This document shows positions 36,720 to 45,222 of a DNA stretch of 64,000 nucleotides, piece by piece. Numbering within the stretch: the stretch's first letter is position 1; each line of letters begins with the position of its first letter. The notes below the pieces were generated by a model. It was not told the origin of the DNA and made no database searches. It worked only from the letters and a program-made list of their open reading frames with translations. A program made the translations under genes and the position numbers. This stretch comes from Ornithobacterium rhinotracheale. Lineage in GTDB: Bacteria; Bacteroidota; Bacteroidia; Flavobacteriales; Weeksellaceae. The stretch is from contig NZ_CP094846.1 in NCBI RefSeq assembly GCF_022832975.1, positions 1,523,501-1,587,500 on the forward strand. The letters run 5' to 3'.

Positions 36720-37404
36720 TTACTTTCGTTTTCGTCTTCCTTTTTTATTTTTAGAGTGAGGCGGAAACTCAAATGAGGTAGAACCATCTTCTTGTAATAC
36801 CAAATAAGCATCAAAACTTCTTCCAGCCTTGTTCTTTAACCCTTTTAAAAGCGTTGTTTTTCCATTTTCTAATAATGCCATTACCGCTTGATCACTTACC
36901 TGTTTTCCGCAAACATTTCTAAAGAATAACCATTCGCAATCATCTTCCATACATTTAGCAACTTTCTCATATAGGCGAACGCTTTGCTTTTTACAAACAG
37001 GGCAAATCAGTGTAGGTGAAGCAACCCCTTCGATTTCCATCGCTAAAAAATCTTCCGTAATTTTTTGGGTATAATCTTTCATCGCTTGTAAAAAGTCTTC
37101 TGGCGGGAGTTGCCCTTCCTCAATTTCATTGAGAGAGGCTTCCCACTCACCCGTTAATGCTACATCGGCGATTTTTCGGTCTTTGACCCATTCATACACT
37201 CTTAACCCCTTTTTCGGTGGGAACTAGGCTTTTCTTTTGGCGTTTGATATAGTTTCGTTTCAACAAAGTTTCTATTGTTGCCGCTCGAGTAGCAGGAGTT
37301 CCAATACCAGTACCTTTGAGTAATTGTCGTTGATTTTCATCTTCCAAATCCTTACCTGCCGATTCCATAGCCGATAGCAAAGTCACTTCCGTATATAATG
37401 GCAT
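36720..37404 (-). pseudogene. topB: DNA topoisomerase III (topB), 5' end lost and frameshifted
   Basis: The upstream piece (37404-37192) reads PLYTEVTLLSAMESAGK...GTGIGTPATRAATIETL, the conserved type IA topoisomerase region, and ends LVPTEKGVKSV. The homologous continuation RVYEWVKDRKIADVALTGEWE is in another frame. Deleting one C from the CCCC at 37206-37209 joins them. The rest includes a zinc-finger-like segment (CPVCKK...CMEDDCEW). Everything before PLYTEV, including the toprim domain and the active-site Tyr, has been replaced by the adjacent R-M module. Confidence 0.85.
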
Positions 37405-37564
37405 TATAAAAAACTATTAAATACCACATAAATATTTAATTGCATTTGTTTTTCCAAGCACACAAATCCTATGCTAAAAATCAAAAGGGATTGAATTTTT
37501 CCAACGCTCAAAAAAATACGACAAAAAAATACGACAAAAAAATGGCAAAACAAAAATATTTTAG

Positions 37565-37606
37565 TAAATTTGTCATCTATTGACAAGTAAATTTTTACAA
37601 GTAAAT
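37565..37606 (+). promoter_or_regulatory. Promoter -7 box and tandem repeats before the XRE regulator
   Basis: TAAATTTG (37565-37572) fits the TAnnTTTG consensus. Downstream, ACAAGTAAAT occurs twice in direct orientation with a 14-bp period (37583-37592 and 37597-37606), the second overlapping the regulator ATG. This is where a C-protein-like autoregulator would be expected to bind. Confidence 0.45.
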
Positions 37607-37931
37607 GAAAGCAACTTTTGGGGAATACATCAGAGAATTAAGAACAAATAAAGGCTTGACCTTAACTGAACTTGCAGCATTACTAAAACTTGATTCTGCT
37701 AATTTGAGTAAAATTGAAAATGGAAAGCGAGAATTTGACGAAAAACGCTTAGATAAATTAGCAAATGCTTTTGACCTTGATTTTGAAAAGTTAAAGGTAG
37801 AATATTTTGGCGATCAATTCGCTAAAAAGATGTACGCTTACAATTGCTCCTCTGAAACATTAATGGTTGCAGAAGAAAAAGTAAACTACCTAAAAAGTAT
37901 AAATGCTAAACAAGCCGAAATAAAATTTTAA
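37605..37931 (+). CDS. XRE-family regulator of the third R-M module
   Basis: This 108-aa protein has an N-terminal XRE HTH (LRTNKGLTLTELAALLKLDSANLSKIENGKREF) and a C-terminal extension. It lies 4 bp before the methyltransferase gene and is co-transcribed with it. Small XRE proteins in this position often control R-M expression (C proteins). That role is inferred here, supported by tandem repeats over its start. Confidence 0.88.
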   Translation: MKATFGEYIRELRTNKGLTLTELAALLKLDSANLSKIENGKREFDEKRLDKLANAFDLDFEKLKVEYFGDQFAKKMYAYNCSSETLMVAEEKVNYLKSINAKQAEIKF

Positions 37932-37935
37932 AACT

Positions 37936-40443
37936 ATGAACAAACCATTGACATACATAAGTTTATTCAGTAGCGCAGGCGTTGGTTGTTTTGGCTTTAA
38001 ACAAAAAGGGTTTGAATGTATTGCGACAAATGAAATTCTTACAAAACGCTTGAAAATACAAACATTTAATAACAAATGTAAATACAATTCAGGTTATTTA
38101 GAAGGAGATATTTCAAAAAAAGAAATTAAAAACCAACTCTTTGCTGAAATCAAAAAATGGCAAACTGAACATAAAATTTCTGAACCTGATGTAATCGTGG
38201 CAACGCCACCGTGTCAAGGAATGTCGGTTGCAAATCATAAGAAAAATAAGGAGTTGACAAGAAATTCTTTAGTTGTGGAATCAATAAAAATCACCAAAGC
38301 AGTCAATCCAAAATTTTTCATATTTGAAAATGTAAGGGCATTTTTAAGAACAACTTGTACCGATATTGACGGAACAGAGAAACCTATTGAAGATGCAATT
38401 AAATTGAATTTAGGAGGTCGATATAATATTCTTTTTAAAGTTGTAAACTTCAAAGATTACGGTTCTCATTCGAGTAGAACTAGAACGCTTGTAATTGGAG
38501 TTCGCAAAGATTTGCAAAATATTAGTCCGTTTGATATTTTCCCTGAAAAACACAAACCAAAAACGCTTCGTAAACTTTTTGCTAAATTAGAGCAATTGAA
38601 TGAAATGGGACAAGTATCGCAAAGTGATATTTTTCATTCGTTTAGAGAGTACAATCCTAAAATGCTACCTTGGATTGAAAATTTGAACGAAGGAGAATCG
38701 GCATTTCAAAACACTGAAAAAGAAAGAATACCACATCAAATAAAAAATGGAAAAATTGTTTTCAACGAAAGCAAAAACGGAGACAAATATGCCCGTTGGT
38801 ATTGGGATAGAGAAGGACCTTGTGTACATACAAGAAATGATATTTTGTCAAGCCAAAACACAGTTCATCCAGAAGAAAACAGAGTTTTCAGTATTAGAGA
38901 ACTCATGTTGATGATGAGTATCCCTGATAATTTTCAATGGACAATGCAATCAACTGAAAAGTTGAACAGAATGAATTTACTTGAAAAGAAAATGTTTTTG
39001 AAAAAAGAAGAACTAAACATCCGCCATTGCATTGGAGAAGCTGTTCCAACAGGTGTTTTCGGAAGCATTGCTAAAAAAATAAAAGAAGTCTTAAGCCAAA
39101 AATTTCTTTCAACAACTGAAATAAACAATGTTATTAAAAATGAAGAGTTAAATAAAACTGAAAATTTACTTTCGTTCATCAATTCTGACTTTGACAACTT
39201 AGGACTTGAAAACATTTATCAAATTGCGGAATATGCAAATTCAAGTCGTCAAGAAAATTCAGCATTTTTTACACGAAAAGACATTGCATTTTCTGTTGTA
39301 AAAGATTTACCTGAACTGAAAAGGAAAAAGAAAATTAGGATTTTAGAACCGTCAGTTGGTATCGGTAATTTCATTCCATTGTTGGTTGATAAATACGAGG
39401 ACAAGGAAGAAGTAACTTTTGATCTGGTTGATATTGATAGTAATTCTCTTATTGTTTTAAGAAATATTTTAGACAAATTAAAACTTCCTAAAAAGTTTAA
39501 ATTCAATTTTATTAATACGGATTTTCTTATACACAATTTCAACGAAAAATATGATATTGTTGTTGGAAATCCACCATACAAAAAACTCACAAACAACCAA
39601 GAATTAGTATCACTTTATAAATTCAATGCAAGAAATAGCGAAACAAATAACTTATTCTCGTTTTTCATTGAAAAAGCAATTTCATTAGGAAATTTCATAT
39701 CTTTAATTGTTCCGAAAAGTCTTATCAATTCCCCAGAGTTCAATATCACAAGAGAAATTTTGAAAGAGCAAAACCTTATAAAAATTTGTGATTATGGCGA
39801 AAAAGGTTTCAAAGGGGTAAAGATTGAAACAATTAGTTTTTTGCTTGAAACTTCAACAAAAAAACAAAAAGAAAATATTGTTATAGAAAGTTATATCACA
39901 GAAAACATCGAAGAAAAACGAAAGGATTATTTGCTTTCAGAAAATTTTCCATATTGGTTAATTTATAGAAATGAAGAATTTGACGAAATTTCAAATAAAA
40001 TGAATTTTGATGTTTTTCAGAGTTTCAGAGACAGACAAATTACCAAGAAAATCACGAAAAAAAATGGTAAATATAGGGTTTTGAAATCTCGCAATGTGGG
40101 TAATAACGAAATAAAAGAATTGGAAAATTACGACTGTTATGTTGATGATACAGAAAATTTGGCTGTTGCCAAATTTCTTAATCGTGATGATGTTGTAATG
40201 ATTCCAAACCTTACTTATTATCCAAGAGCAAGTTTTTTGCCGAAGAATACTATTACAGATGGTTCTGTTGCTTTGCTTACATTGAAAAATGGCAGTCGAC
40301 TTCCAACGGAAAAAGATTTGGAATATTATGGCTCAAAAGAATTTGAGAAGTTTTATCGTGTTGCTCGTAATTTTGGTACACGTTCATTGAATATTGATAA
40401 CAATTCCGTTTTTTTCTTCGGGCTTTTAAAAAATATTAAATAG
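37936..40443 (+). CDS. Fused C5-cytosine / N6-adenine DNA methyltransferase
   Basis: This 835-aa protein carries two methyltransferases in one chain. Residues about 1-395 are a C5 enzyme: catalytic PPCQG near residue 92, FENV near 130, SSRTRTLVIG, and the final IGEAVPTGVF. Residues about 430-835 are an N6-adenine enzyme: motif I EPSVGIG near 470, NPPYKKL near 545. Two activities in one protein suit an asymmetric recognition site in which each strand needs its own mark. One base separates it from the HNH endonuclease gene. The site is unknown. Confidence 0.92.
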   Translation: MNKPLTYISLFSSAGVGCFGFKQKGFECIATNEILTKRLKIQTFNNKCKYNSGYLEGDISKKEIKNQLFAEIKKWQTEHKISEPDVIVATPPCQGMSVANHKKNKELTRNSLVVESIKITKAVNPKFFIFENVRAFLRTTCTDIDGTEKPIEDAIKLNLGGRYNILFKVVNFKDYGSHSSRTRTLVIGVRKDLQNISPFDIFPEKHKPKTLRKLFAKLEQLNEMGQVSQSDIFHSFREYNPKMLPWIENLNEGESAFQNTEKERIPHQIKNGKIVFNESKNGDKYARWYWDREGPCVHTRNDILSSQNTVHPEENRVFSIRELMLMMSIPDNFQWTMQSTEKLNRMNLLEKKMFLKKEELNIRHCIGEAVPTGVFGSIAKKIKEVLSQKFLSTTEINNVIKNEELNKTENLLSFINSDFDNLGLENIYQIAEYANSSRQENSAFFTRKDIAFSVVKDLPELKRKKKIRILEPSVGIGNFIPLLVDKYEDKEEVTFDLVDIDSNSLIVLRNILDKLKLPKKFKFNFINTDFLIHNFNEKYDIVVGNPPYKKLTNNQELVSLYKFNARNSETNNLFSFFIEKAISLGNFISLIVPKSLINSPEFNITREILKEQNLIKICDYGEKGFKGVKIETISFLLETSTKKQKENIVIESYITENIEEKRKDYLLSENFPYWLIYRNEEFDEISNKMNFDVFQSFRDRQITKKITKKNGKYRVLKSRNVGNNEIKELENYDCYVDDTENLAVAKFLNRDDVVMIPNLTYYPRASFLPKNTITDGSVALLTLKNGSRLPTEKDLEYYGSKEFEKFYRVARNFGTRSLNIDNNSVFFFGLLKNIK

Positions 40444-41643
40444 ATGACAGAATTAGAAAAATTGTTAAAGAGTAAAAATTACGATATAAGAAAAAGTAAT
40501 GATGCTAGATTTATGGATCAAAAATGTACACCTGATGTAGTTTGTATTATTGCTGATTGTGTAATGAATTTAAGAGAAAGTGAACCTCAAAAAGAGTTTA
40601 TAGTTCAAGACATTTGGGATTCTCAATATTTCATCAAAAATGTGAAAGCGATTTTCAATAAACCATCTGCCACAAATCCAACGACAAAAAGTGAGTACGA
40701 TAAATTTATTCAGCAACCATTAAAACTCTTGGCCTATGCAGGTGTTTTGGATATTGAAAAAAGAGGAACAAAAAATCATTATAAAATTGCAAATCTTAAA
40801 GTTTTGGAGTATATTTCTTTAAAAGACAGAAACGCATACAATTTCCTTTATCAATACTTTGTTAAAGTAATGTCCGATAGCGGACAAATAAAGTTCTTTG
40901 AAAAATATAAAAACAAATACGGGAAAGGTAAATTGACAAAAGTAGATTTTGAAGATTTGCAAAAACGTTTTATAAAATTCATTATCGGAAATACTGCGAT
41001 CAACGGAGAAGTTGAGGTTAGGCGTATTTTTCCAAAATTATTAAATATTTATGCTTGTGAAAATAATTTACCCGGTTCTATCAAGGGGAGAATGTCTGAT
41101 AATGAATTTTACTATACAGACTTAATGTATAACCGTAAAAATTGGCGTGATTTGTCAAAAGACAAGACTATTTCTCGACAAGAAGCAAATGCAAAAAGTG
41201 AACAAAATATATTATCTGATACCCCATTTAATGCCTATTTGGTACAAAAAGCAATGAACCAAATCAAGAAAATGTATAATGAAAGTGAAGTAAAAGACCA
41301 GTGGGCAAATGGTGACGCAACACAAGTTCATCATATATTCCCTAAAAGCAAATTTCCTCAACTTGCTCACTATTTAGAAAACTTAATTAAACTGACAGCA
41401 ACACAACATTTCACAAAAGCACATCCAAACAACAAAACAGACACAATAAGCCCAGATTATCAACTAGTTTGCTTACTTGCAAAATCGGATAGCATTGAAA
41501 AGTCTCTGAAGAAAAACGAATTGTATTATAGAAAAGAATCTTTCATTTATTGTATCAACACAGGACTTAGTCAAGAATTGAAATTTGATTTAACTTTCAG
41601 ACAAATAAAAACAAAATTAGCAAATATCTATAATGATCTTTAA
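40444..41643 (+). CDS. HNH restriction endonuclease
   Basis: This 399-aa protein has an HNH-type active site near residues 294-330 (TQVHHIFPKSKFP, then ENLIKLTATQHFTKAHP). The N-terminal 250 residues presumably recognise DNA. It follows the fused methyltransferase gene directly (its ATG follows the TAG), so it is the cognate cutter. Eco31I/Alw26I-type enzymes are HNH nucleases with asymmetric sites and paired methylases; relation to them is possible but not shown. Confidence 0.85.
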   Translation: MTELEKLLKSKNYDIRKSNDARFMDQKCTPDVVCIIADCVMNLRESEPQKEFIVQDIWDSQYFIKNVKAIFNKPSATNPTTKSEYDKFIQQPLKLLAYAGVLDIEKRGTKNHYKIANLKVLEYISLKDRNAYNFLYQYFVKVMSDSGQIKFFEKYKNKYGKGKLTKVDFEDLQKRFIKFIIGNTAINGEVEVRRIFPKLLNIYACENNLPGSIKGRMSDNEFYYTDLMYNRKNWRDLSKDKTISRQEANAKSEQNILSDTPFNAYLVQKAMNQIKKMYNESEVKDQWANGDATQVHHIFPKSKFPQLAHYLENLIKLTATQHFTKAHPNNKTDTISPDYQLVCLLAKSDSIEKSLKKNELYYRKESFIYCINTGLSQELKFDLTFRQIKTKLANIYNDL

Positions 41644-41654
41644 GCCCAAAAGAT

Positions 41655-42032
41655 ATGACACAACTAGTTTTCGGAACAAAACAGCAAATACAATTTGCAT
41701 CGGATAGCGAATTTTTTGAAGCACTTGGCTTTCTATCAAAAAATGATGGAACAACTTCTATTCATTGGGAACATAATGAAAATCAAGGTGCTTGGGGAAG
41801 TGAAGGAAGAATACATTCTTATAAAAATATTGCAAACTTCCCCATATATTTCAGTAATGCTTTTTCAGCAGGAGTAGGTAAAATAATTCATAGAATTAAC
41901 TGTAATGAATGCATACAATATATTGTTAAAAATCACAGATTTCAATTTGGTCATAATCAAAACATAAATGCAATTTCATTGACAATCCCCACACAATATT
42001 TGGTAGACTTTAATCGAGGTCAAAATTTTTAA
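41655..42032 (+). CDS. Unknown protein, possible third component of the R-M module
   Basis: This 125-aa protein of no family I recognise starts MTQLVFGTKQQIQFASDSEFFEALGFL, has many aromatic residues and two Cys (NCNEC), and ends at the module edge. It is 11 bp downstream of the endonuclease gene on the same strand. Its 3' end overlaps the open frame of the truncated primase by 23 bp, so it might itself be slightly truncated. An accessory role is inferred from position only. Confidence 0.6.
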   Translation: MTQLVFGTKQQIQFASDSEFFEALGFLSKNDGTTSIHWEHNENQGAWGSEGRIHSYKNIANFPIYFSNAFSAGVGKIIHRINCNECIQYIVKNHRFQFGHNQNINAISLTIPTQYLVDFNRGQNF

Positions 42033-43506
42033 TAACCAACGATACCAAACAAAGATAGATATCCATACATTGTCGAATGATTTTCATACGCTCTTTTCTT
42101 GGAATTTGAGTAAGACAATAGGCTTTAAAATTTGAGGGCATAGCATCGAGCTGGGCTCGTTTTAGCAATATGGAAATGTTGTCGTACAGTTGATCTGCGG
42201 ATTGTTCGGTATCGAAAAATAAAACCGCATGATTATCACAATAGGTTACATTGAGTCCTAATAAATCTATGGCGTGATTGCCCTGATATAAACTTCCTGC
42301 AATCATTGCAGCTACATAATGGCTTTTTCCCGTTCCTTCCCCTCCTGTAACGCCTAAAAGACTACTTTGCAATCCAATCGCTGCTTCTCTTAAAGCGATG
42401 ATGGTCTTTTGCTTGGCGGGTGGTTGATCCCATTGAATTTCGCAGGACTGTAATAAGGAAAGCCCTTGCTTATACTTTTTTTGAAGCATTTTCAAAAACA
42501 ATGTTTTCAAATCCTTAGCGGTATGACCTTGTTGAAAATAGTTTGAGATGTCTTTATCGTCTTTCGTTCCAGATAGAGGAAGTTCTAATACTTCTACCAG
42601 ATCCTCTAATTTTTCCAAATGACTTTGTACCGCTTTTTTTCCTGCATGATCCACATCATACAATAATACGATATGACGAAAGCGACCTTTTAAAGATTGG
42701 ATAAGAGAGATGGGAATATGACTATTTTCACTATTAAAACAAATGGCTGAAAAGCCTTTTGCATACAAACTCATCACATCTTTTTCTCCCCCTGTAATAA
42801 ACAAAATATCATCACCTTCTAACGGTAATTGTTCCAATCCAAAACAATAATCCGTAGCAATACCCGCATATAGAAAACGATGTTTGGAAAGAGGACGATA
42901 GATTTTTATAAGTTCCGCATTCTGATATGAAAAAATAGGCTCCTCATCATTAGATTCTATTCGATAGGGGTGTCCTTTTTTATTGATGCTTTCAAAAGAT
43001 TGCAAGGATTTCACTCTAAATGTGTCTAAAATGGTTTTCGTTATTCCAAAAGTCTTCCAATATTCGAGTTCTCTTTTACTGAAGTTCTTATCGACTATTC
43101 TATAGGGACGATAACTAGGTAGTTCATTAGTTGCCGTAGGATTGGCTTCTACTTTGATTTTTCTTTGGGGGCGTTTAGTTGGATTAGAATAAGAAATATC
43201 TAACCCTAAATTTAAATCTTGATTGATAACCTTTAGGATTTCTACAAAGTCGTGAGGCTGTGTGCAATCCAAACCATATAAATAGCCAACTAAGGAAAAA
43301 CAATCGCCATTAAAACGAGGATCCCCAAAATCTTTAATCCGATAGATGCCTGTTTTTTTATCCTTGTAAATATTACAAGAGGGATTTTTATCATCATAAA
43401 AAGGGTTTTTAAAGTTTTGTCCCACTTTCCAATTCCCTGAAACATAATGACGAAATACTTCCAGCCCGTTATTGGTCTTACTTAAGATGTCTTCCTTTTT
43501 TAACAT
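42010..43506 (-). pseudogene. ICE toprim primase/RepA-like helicase, 3' end lost
   Basis: The protein has an N-terminal CHC2-like primase part (FKNPFYDDKNPSCNIYKDKKTGIYRIKDFG), a toprim domain (LFITGGEKDVMSLYAKGF, VLLYDVDHAG) and a RecA-like ATPase with Walker A GGEGTGKS. The homology stops at about CMDIY (near 42050). The last 13 residues (LCLVSLVIKNFDLD) come from the inserted R-M module. It resembles the TraP-type primase of CTnDOT elements. Its 5' end overlaps the HTH gene upstream. Confidence 0.83.
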
Positions 43507-43825
43507 ACGAGTGTGCTTTTTGAGTTAGACTTTCTAAGTAATCCTCTGTGCTTTTTATCACATGAAATTCCATCAATTGTCGGATGCTTCCTAAAGTGTA
43601 GAAGTATTGTCCGTGAACTTTAGAGTAAGTGATTTCATTGTTCTGTCTCATACGCCAAAGTGTTTTCTCGCTTAAATGGAGGTATTGGCATACTTCGTGG
43701 TTATTGAGCCATAATTGGTCAATGATTTCTGTCGATTGGGATTGCTTCTGGATATACGCTTTTATAAACTGGATTTCTTGGCGTAATTGTAGCCATTGGT
43801 TCTCTTCAATAGTGATTAATTTCAT
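43478..43825 (-). CDS. Excisionase-like helix-turn-helix protein
   Basis: This 115-aa protein has an N-terminal helical part (WLQLRQEIQFIKAYIQ) and an HTH_17 domain (LWLNNHEVCQYLHLSEKTLWRMRQNNEITYSKVHGQYFY). Bacteroidetes ICEs place such a gene before the primase; it is thought to act in excision or in control of transfer. It overlaps the primase gene start by 29 bp. Confidence 0.85.
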   Translation of the reverse strand: MKLITIEENQWLQLRQEIQFIKAYIQKQSQSTEIIDQLWLNNHEVCQYLHLSEKTLWRMRQNNEITYSKVHGQYFYTLGSIRQLMEFHVIKSTEDYLESLTQKAHSYVKKGRHLK

Positions 43826-44086
43826 TGCTTCTGATTTTATCGTTTATCTGAGGACAAAGTTCAGAAGACTGAGGCGATGATAACGCCAAGTTTTGCCAAT
43901 GGGTAGATAGAAAATTAGCGCATTTATATTTATGCCTTAATAATCATAAATTTAGAGCAAAAAAAAAAGACGCTTAAAGCGACTGATAATCATCTTGAAG
44001 TTAGTAAAGTAAGTAGTGAGAGTGTGGTTTGCCAATGGGTAATTATGGGCAAAGTTGATTCAGCCCCTTAGCAGGCTGGTTAATTC

Positions 44087-44920
44087 TTAGATATTCTTAT
44101 CCATGTATATTTCTAAGGAATTGACTAATTGATTCAAAAATAAGGTTCTTGAACCTGAACGACTTTTCATACGGTGAAAAGTGTGATGAATATCTTGTAA
44201 TTCAATCTTAAATAAGGCTTGACAAGTTACGGCGATTTTATTTAAACTAATTTGTCCACCTGATATGGCTTTTGCAGCATGTAATGCATAGATAAGCTCG
44301 ACTAGAGCAGCTTTACTTTCTGTCCAATGAATTGAGCGATGGTTTTCATTGGCTATTTTATCAAATTGTGTGGTGGTACGAAAGTGGAGATACTCGTAAA
44401 ATAATTCTCTACCAATTATACGAGCAGTCAAATAATCGTAGTAAGTTGAAAACCGTCGATCTAAATCAAAAGCGTGATTTTCTAATCCTTCTTGAAAATT
44501 AAAAGAAGACCTTAAAAAGTATTTTTGGTCTTCATCGGTTCTACCAGAGTGATAGTAAATATAGAAAGGATTTGTTTTTAGAAAATGGTTGTGTCTGCTT
44601 TTCAATCGTTTTTTCTCTTTTGTGAAATAGTCTTCGTAAATTTTGCCCTTTGTAGTAGGACGAATGATTTCCATTTTGTAAATACGATTGTAATACATCA
44701 GCTTTCCATAAATCTTAGGTTTGATGTTTCTGAAGAAATGAATCTCTTCTTTTTCATTATTAAATCCTCTTTCAAGGATATATACTCTTGCATCTTCTAA
44801 AACTTTGGATAAATAATGAATCATTTCCAATGCTTCAGGGATAACGGTTGCTACATCTAGTGTTACCTTTTCCTCTTCTCTGTGGATGTCTTGAAAGACT
44901 TTTTCAAAATACTGTTCCAT
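44087..44920 (-). CDS. rteC: RteC-family regulator
   Basis: RteC activates excision genes in CTnDOT. The protein begins at MEQYFEKVFQDIHREEEK (44920, 277 aa). I chose this over the upstream ATG at 44965 because a good -7 box (TAATTTTG, complement of 44950-44957) lies in between. Family features include FFRNIKPKIYGKLMYYNRIY, YYHSGRTDED and the C-terminal helical domain ending LVNSLEIYMDKNI. It is the last intact ICE gene before the right boundary. Confidence 0.88.
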   Translation of the reverse strand: MEQYFEKVFQDIHREEEKVTLDVATVIPEALEMIHYLSKVLEDARVYILERGFNNEKEEIHFFRNIKPKIYGKLMYYNRIYKMEIIRPTTKGKIYEDYFTKEKKRLKSRHNHFLKTNPFYIYYHSGRTDEDQKYFLRSSFNFQEGLENHAFDLDRRFSTYYDYLTARIIGRELFYEYLHFRTTTQFDKIANENHRSIHWTESKAALVELIYALHAAKAISGGQISLNKIAVTCQALFKIELQDIHHTFHRMKSRSGSRTLFLNQLVNSLEIYMDKNI

Positions 44921-44949
44921 ATTGTTTAAATATTTAAAATTATTTCCTA

Positions 44950-44957
44950 CAAAATTA
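44950..44957 (-). promoter_or_regulatory. -7 box of rteC
   Basis: The minus strand reads TAATTTTG, an exact TAnnTTTG match, about 30 bp upstream of the chosen rteC start. Confidence 0.45.
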
Positions 44958-45011
44958 CGGAACAATCATAAAAAAGTCATTAGGCAAGGAAAACATATCT
45001 TTTAACTTATA

Positions 45012-45079
45012 TTGCCTCGCCTGCACGGTGCGAGTCGGCATCCATAGAGGAGCACGCTTGCACCGTGCAGGCGAGGCAA
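45012..45079. repeat. GC-rich long hairpin between rteC and the ICE right end
   Basis: TTGCCTCGCCTGCACGGTGC (45012-45031) pairs perfectly with 45060-45079 around a 28-nt loop. Pairing can continue outward through CTTATA/TATAAG with a small indel. It lies upstream of rteC and about 85 bp from candidate attR. It has no T-run, so a terminator role is not obvious. Confidence 0.75.
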
Positions 45080-45164
45080 AGTTATAAGAATTTGTTCAAA
45101 AAGTAAATATGTTGTATCTTCGCTGTGTTGAGTTTCAATGAAAATCAATGAAATCAAAAGAAGT

Positions 45165-45177
45165 AAGTTGAGTTACT
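45165..45177. other. Candidate attR of the ICE
   Basis: AAGTTGAGTTACT repeats the sequence at 7345-7357, and GTTAC follows shortly after in both places. It lies between rteC and a chromosomal ADP-ribosylglycohydrolase gene. Confidence 0.5.
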
Positions 45178-45222
45178 AATTCGTTACCTAAAATAAAAAA
45201 AATACTTGTAATATTTTATATT

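Larger units (their letters stand above)
7345..45177. mobile_element. Integrated CTnDOT-type conjugative element (degraded)
   Basis: The element is about 37.8 kb. It has a tyrosine integrase and candidate attL on the left and RteC, excisionase-like genes and candidate attR on the right. It retains ssb, DUF932, PRTRC genes, the traE-traQ block, a toprim primase, topB and helicase remnants. Relaxase, coupling protein and traA-D are absent, and several backbone genes are broken by R-M modules and IS copies. Self-transfer looks unlikely. The boundaries rest on a 13-bp repeat, so the exact ends are inferred. Confidence 0.8.

Noticed and set aside
44921-44965. Upstream start of rteC
   Set aside because: An exact TAnnTTTG box (complement of 44950-44957) lies within it, so the later ATG is preferred.
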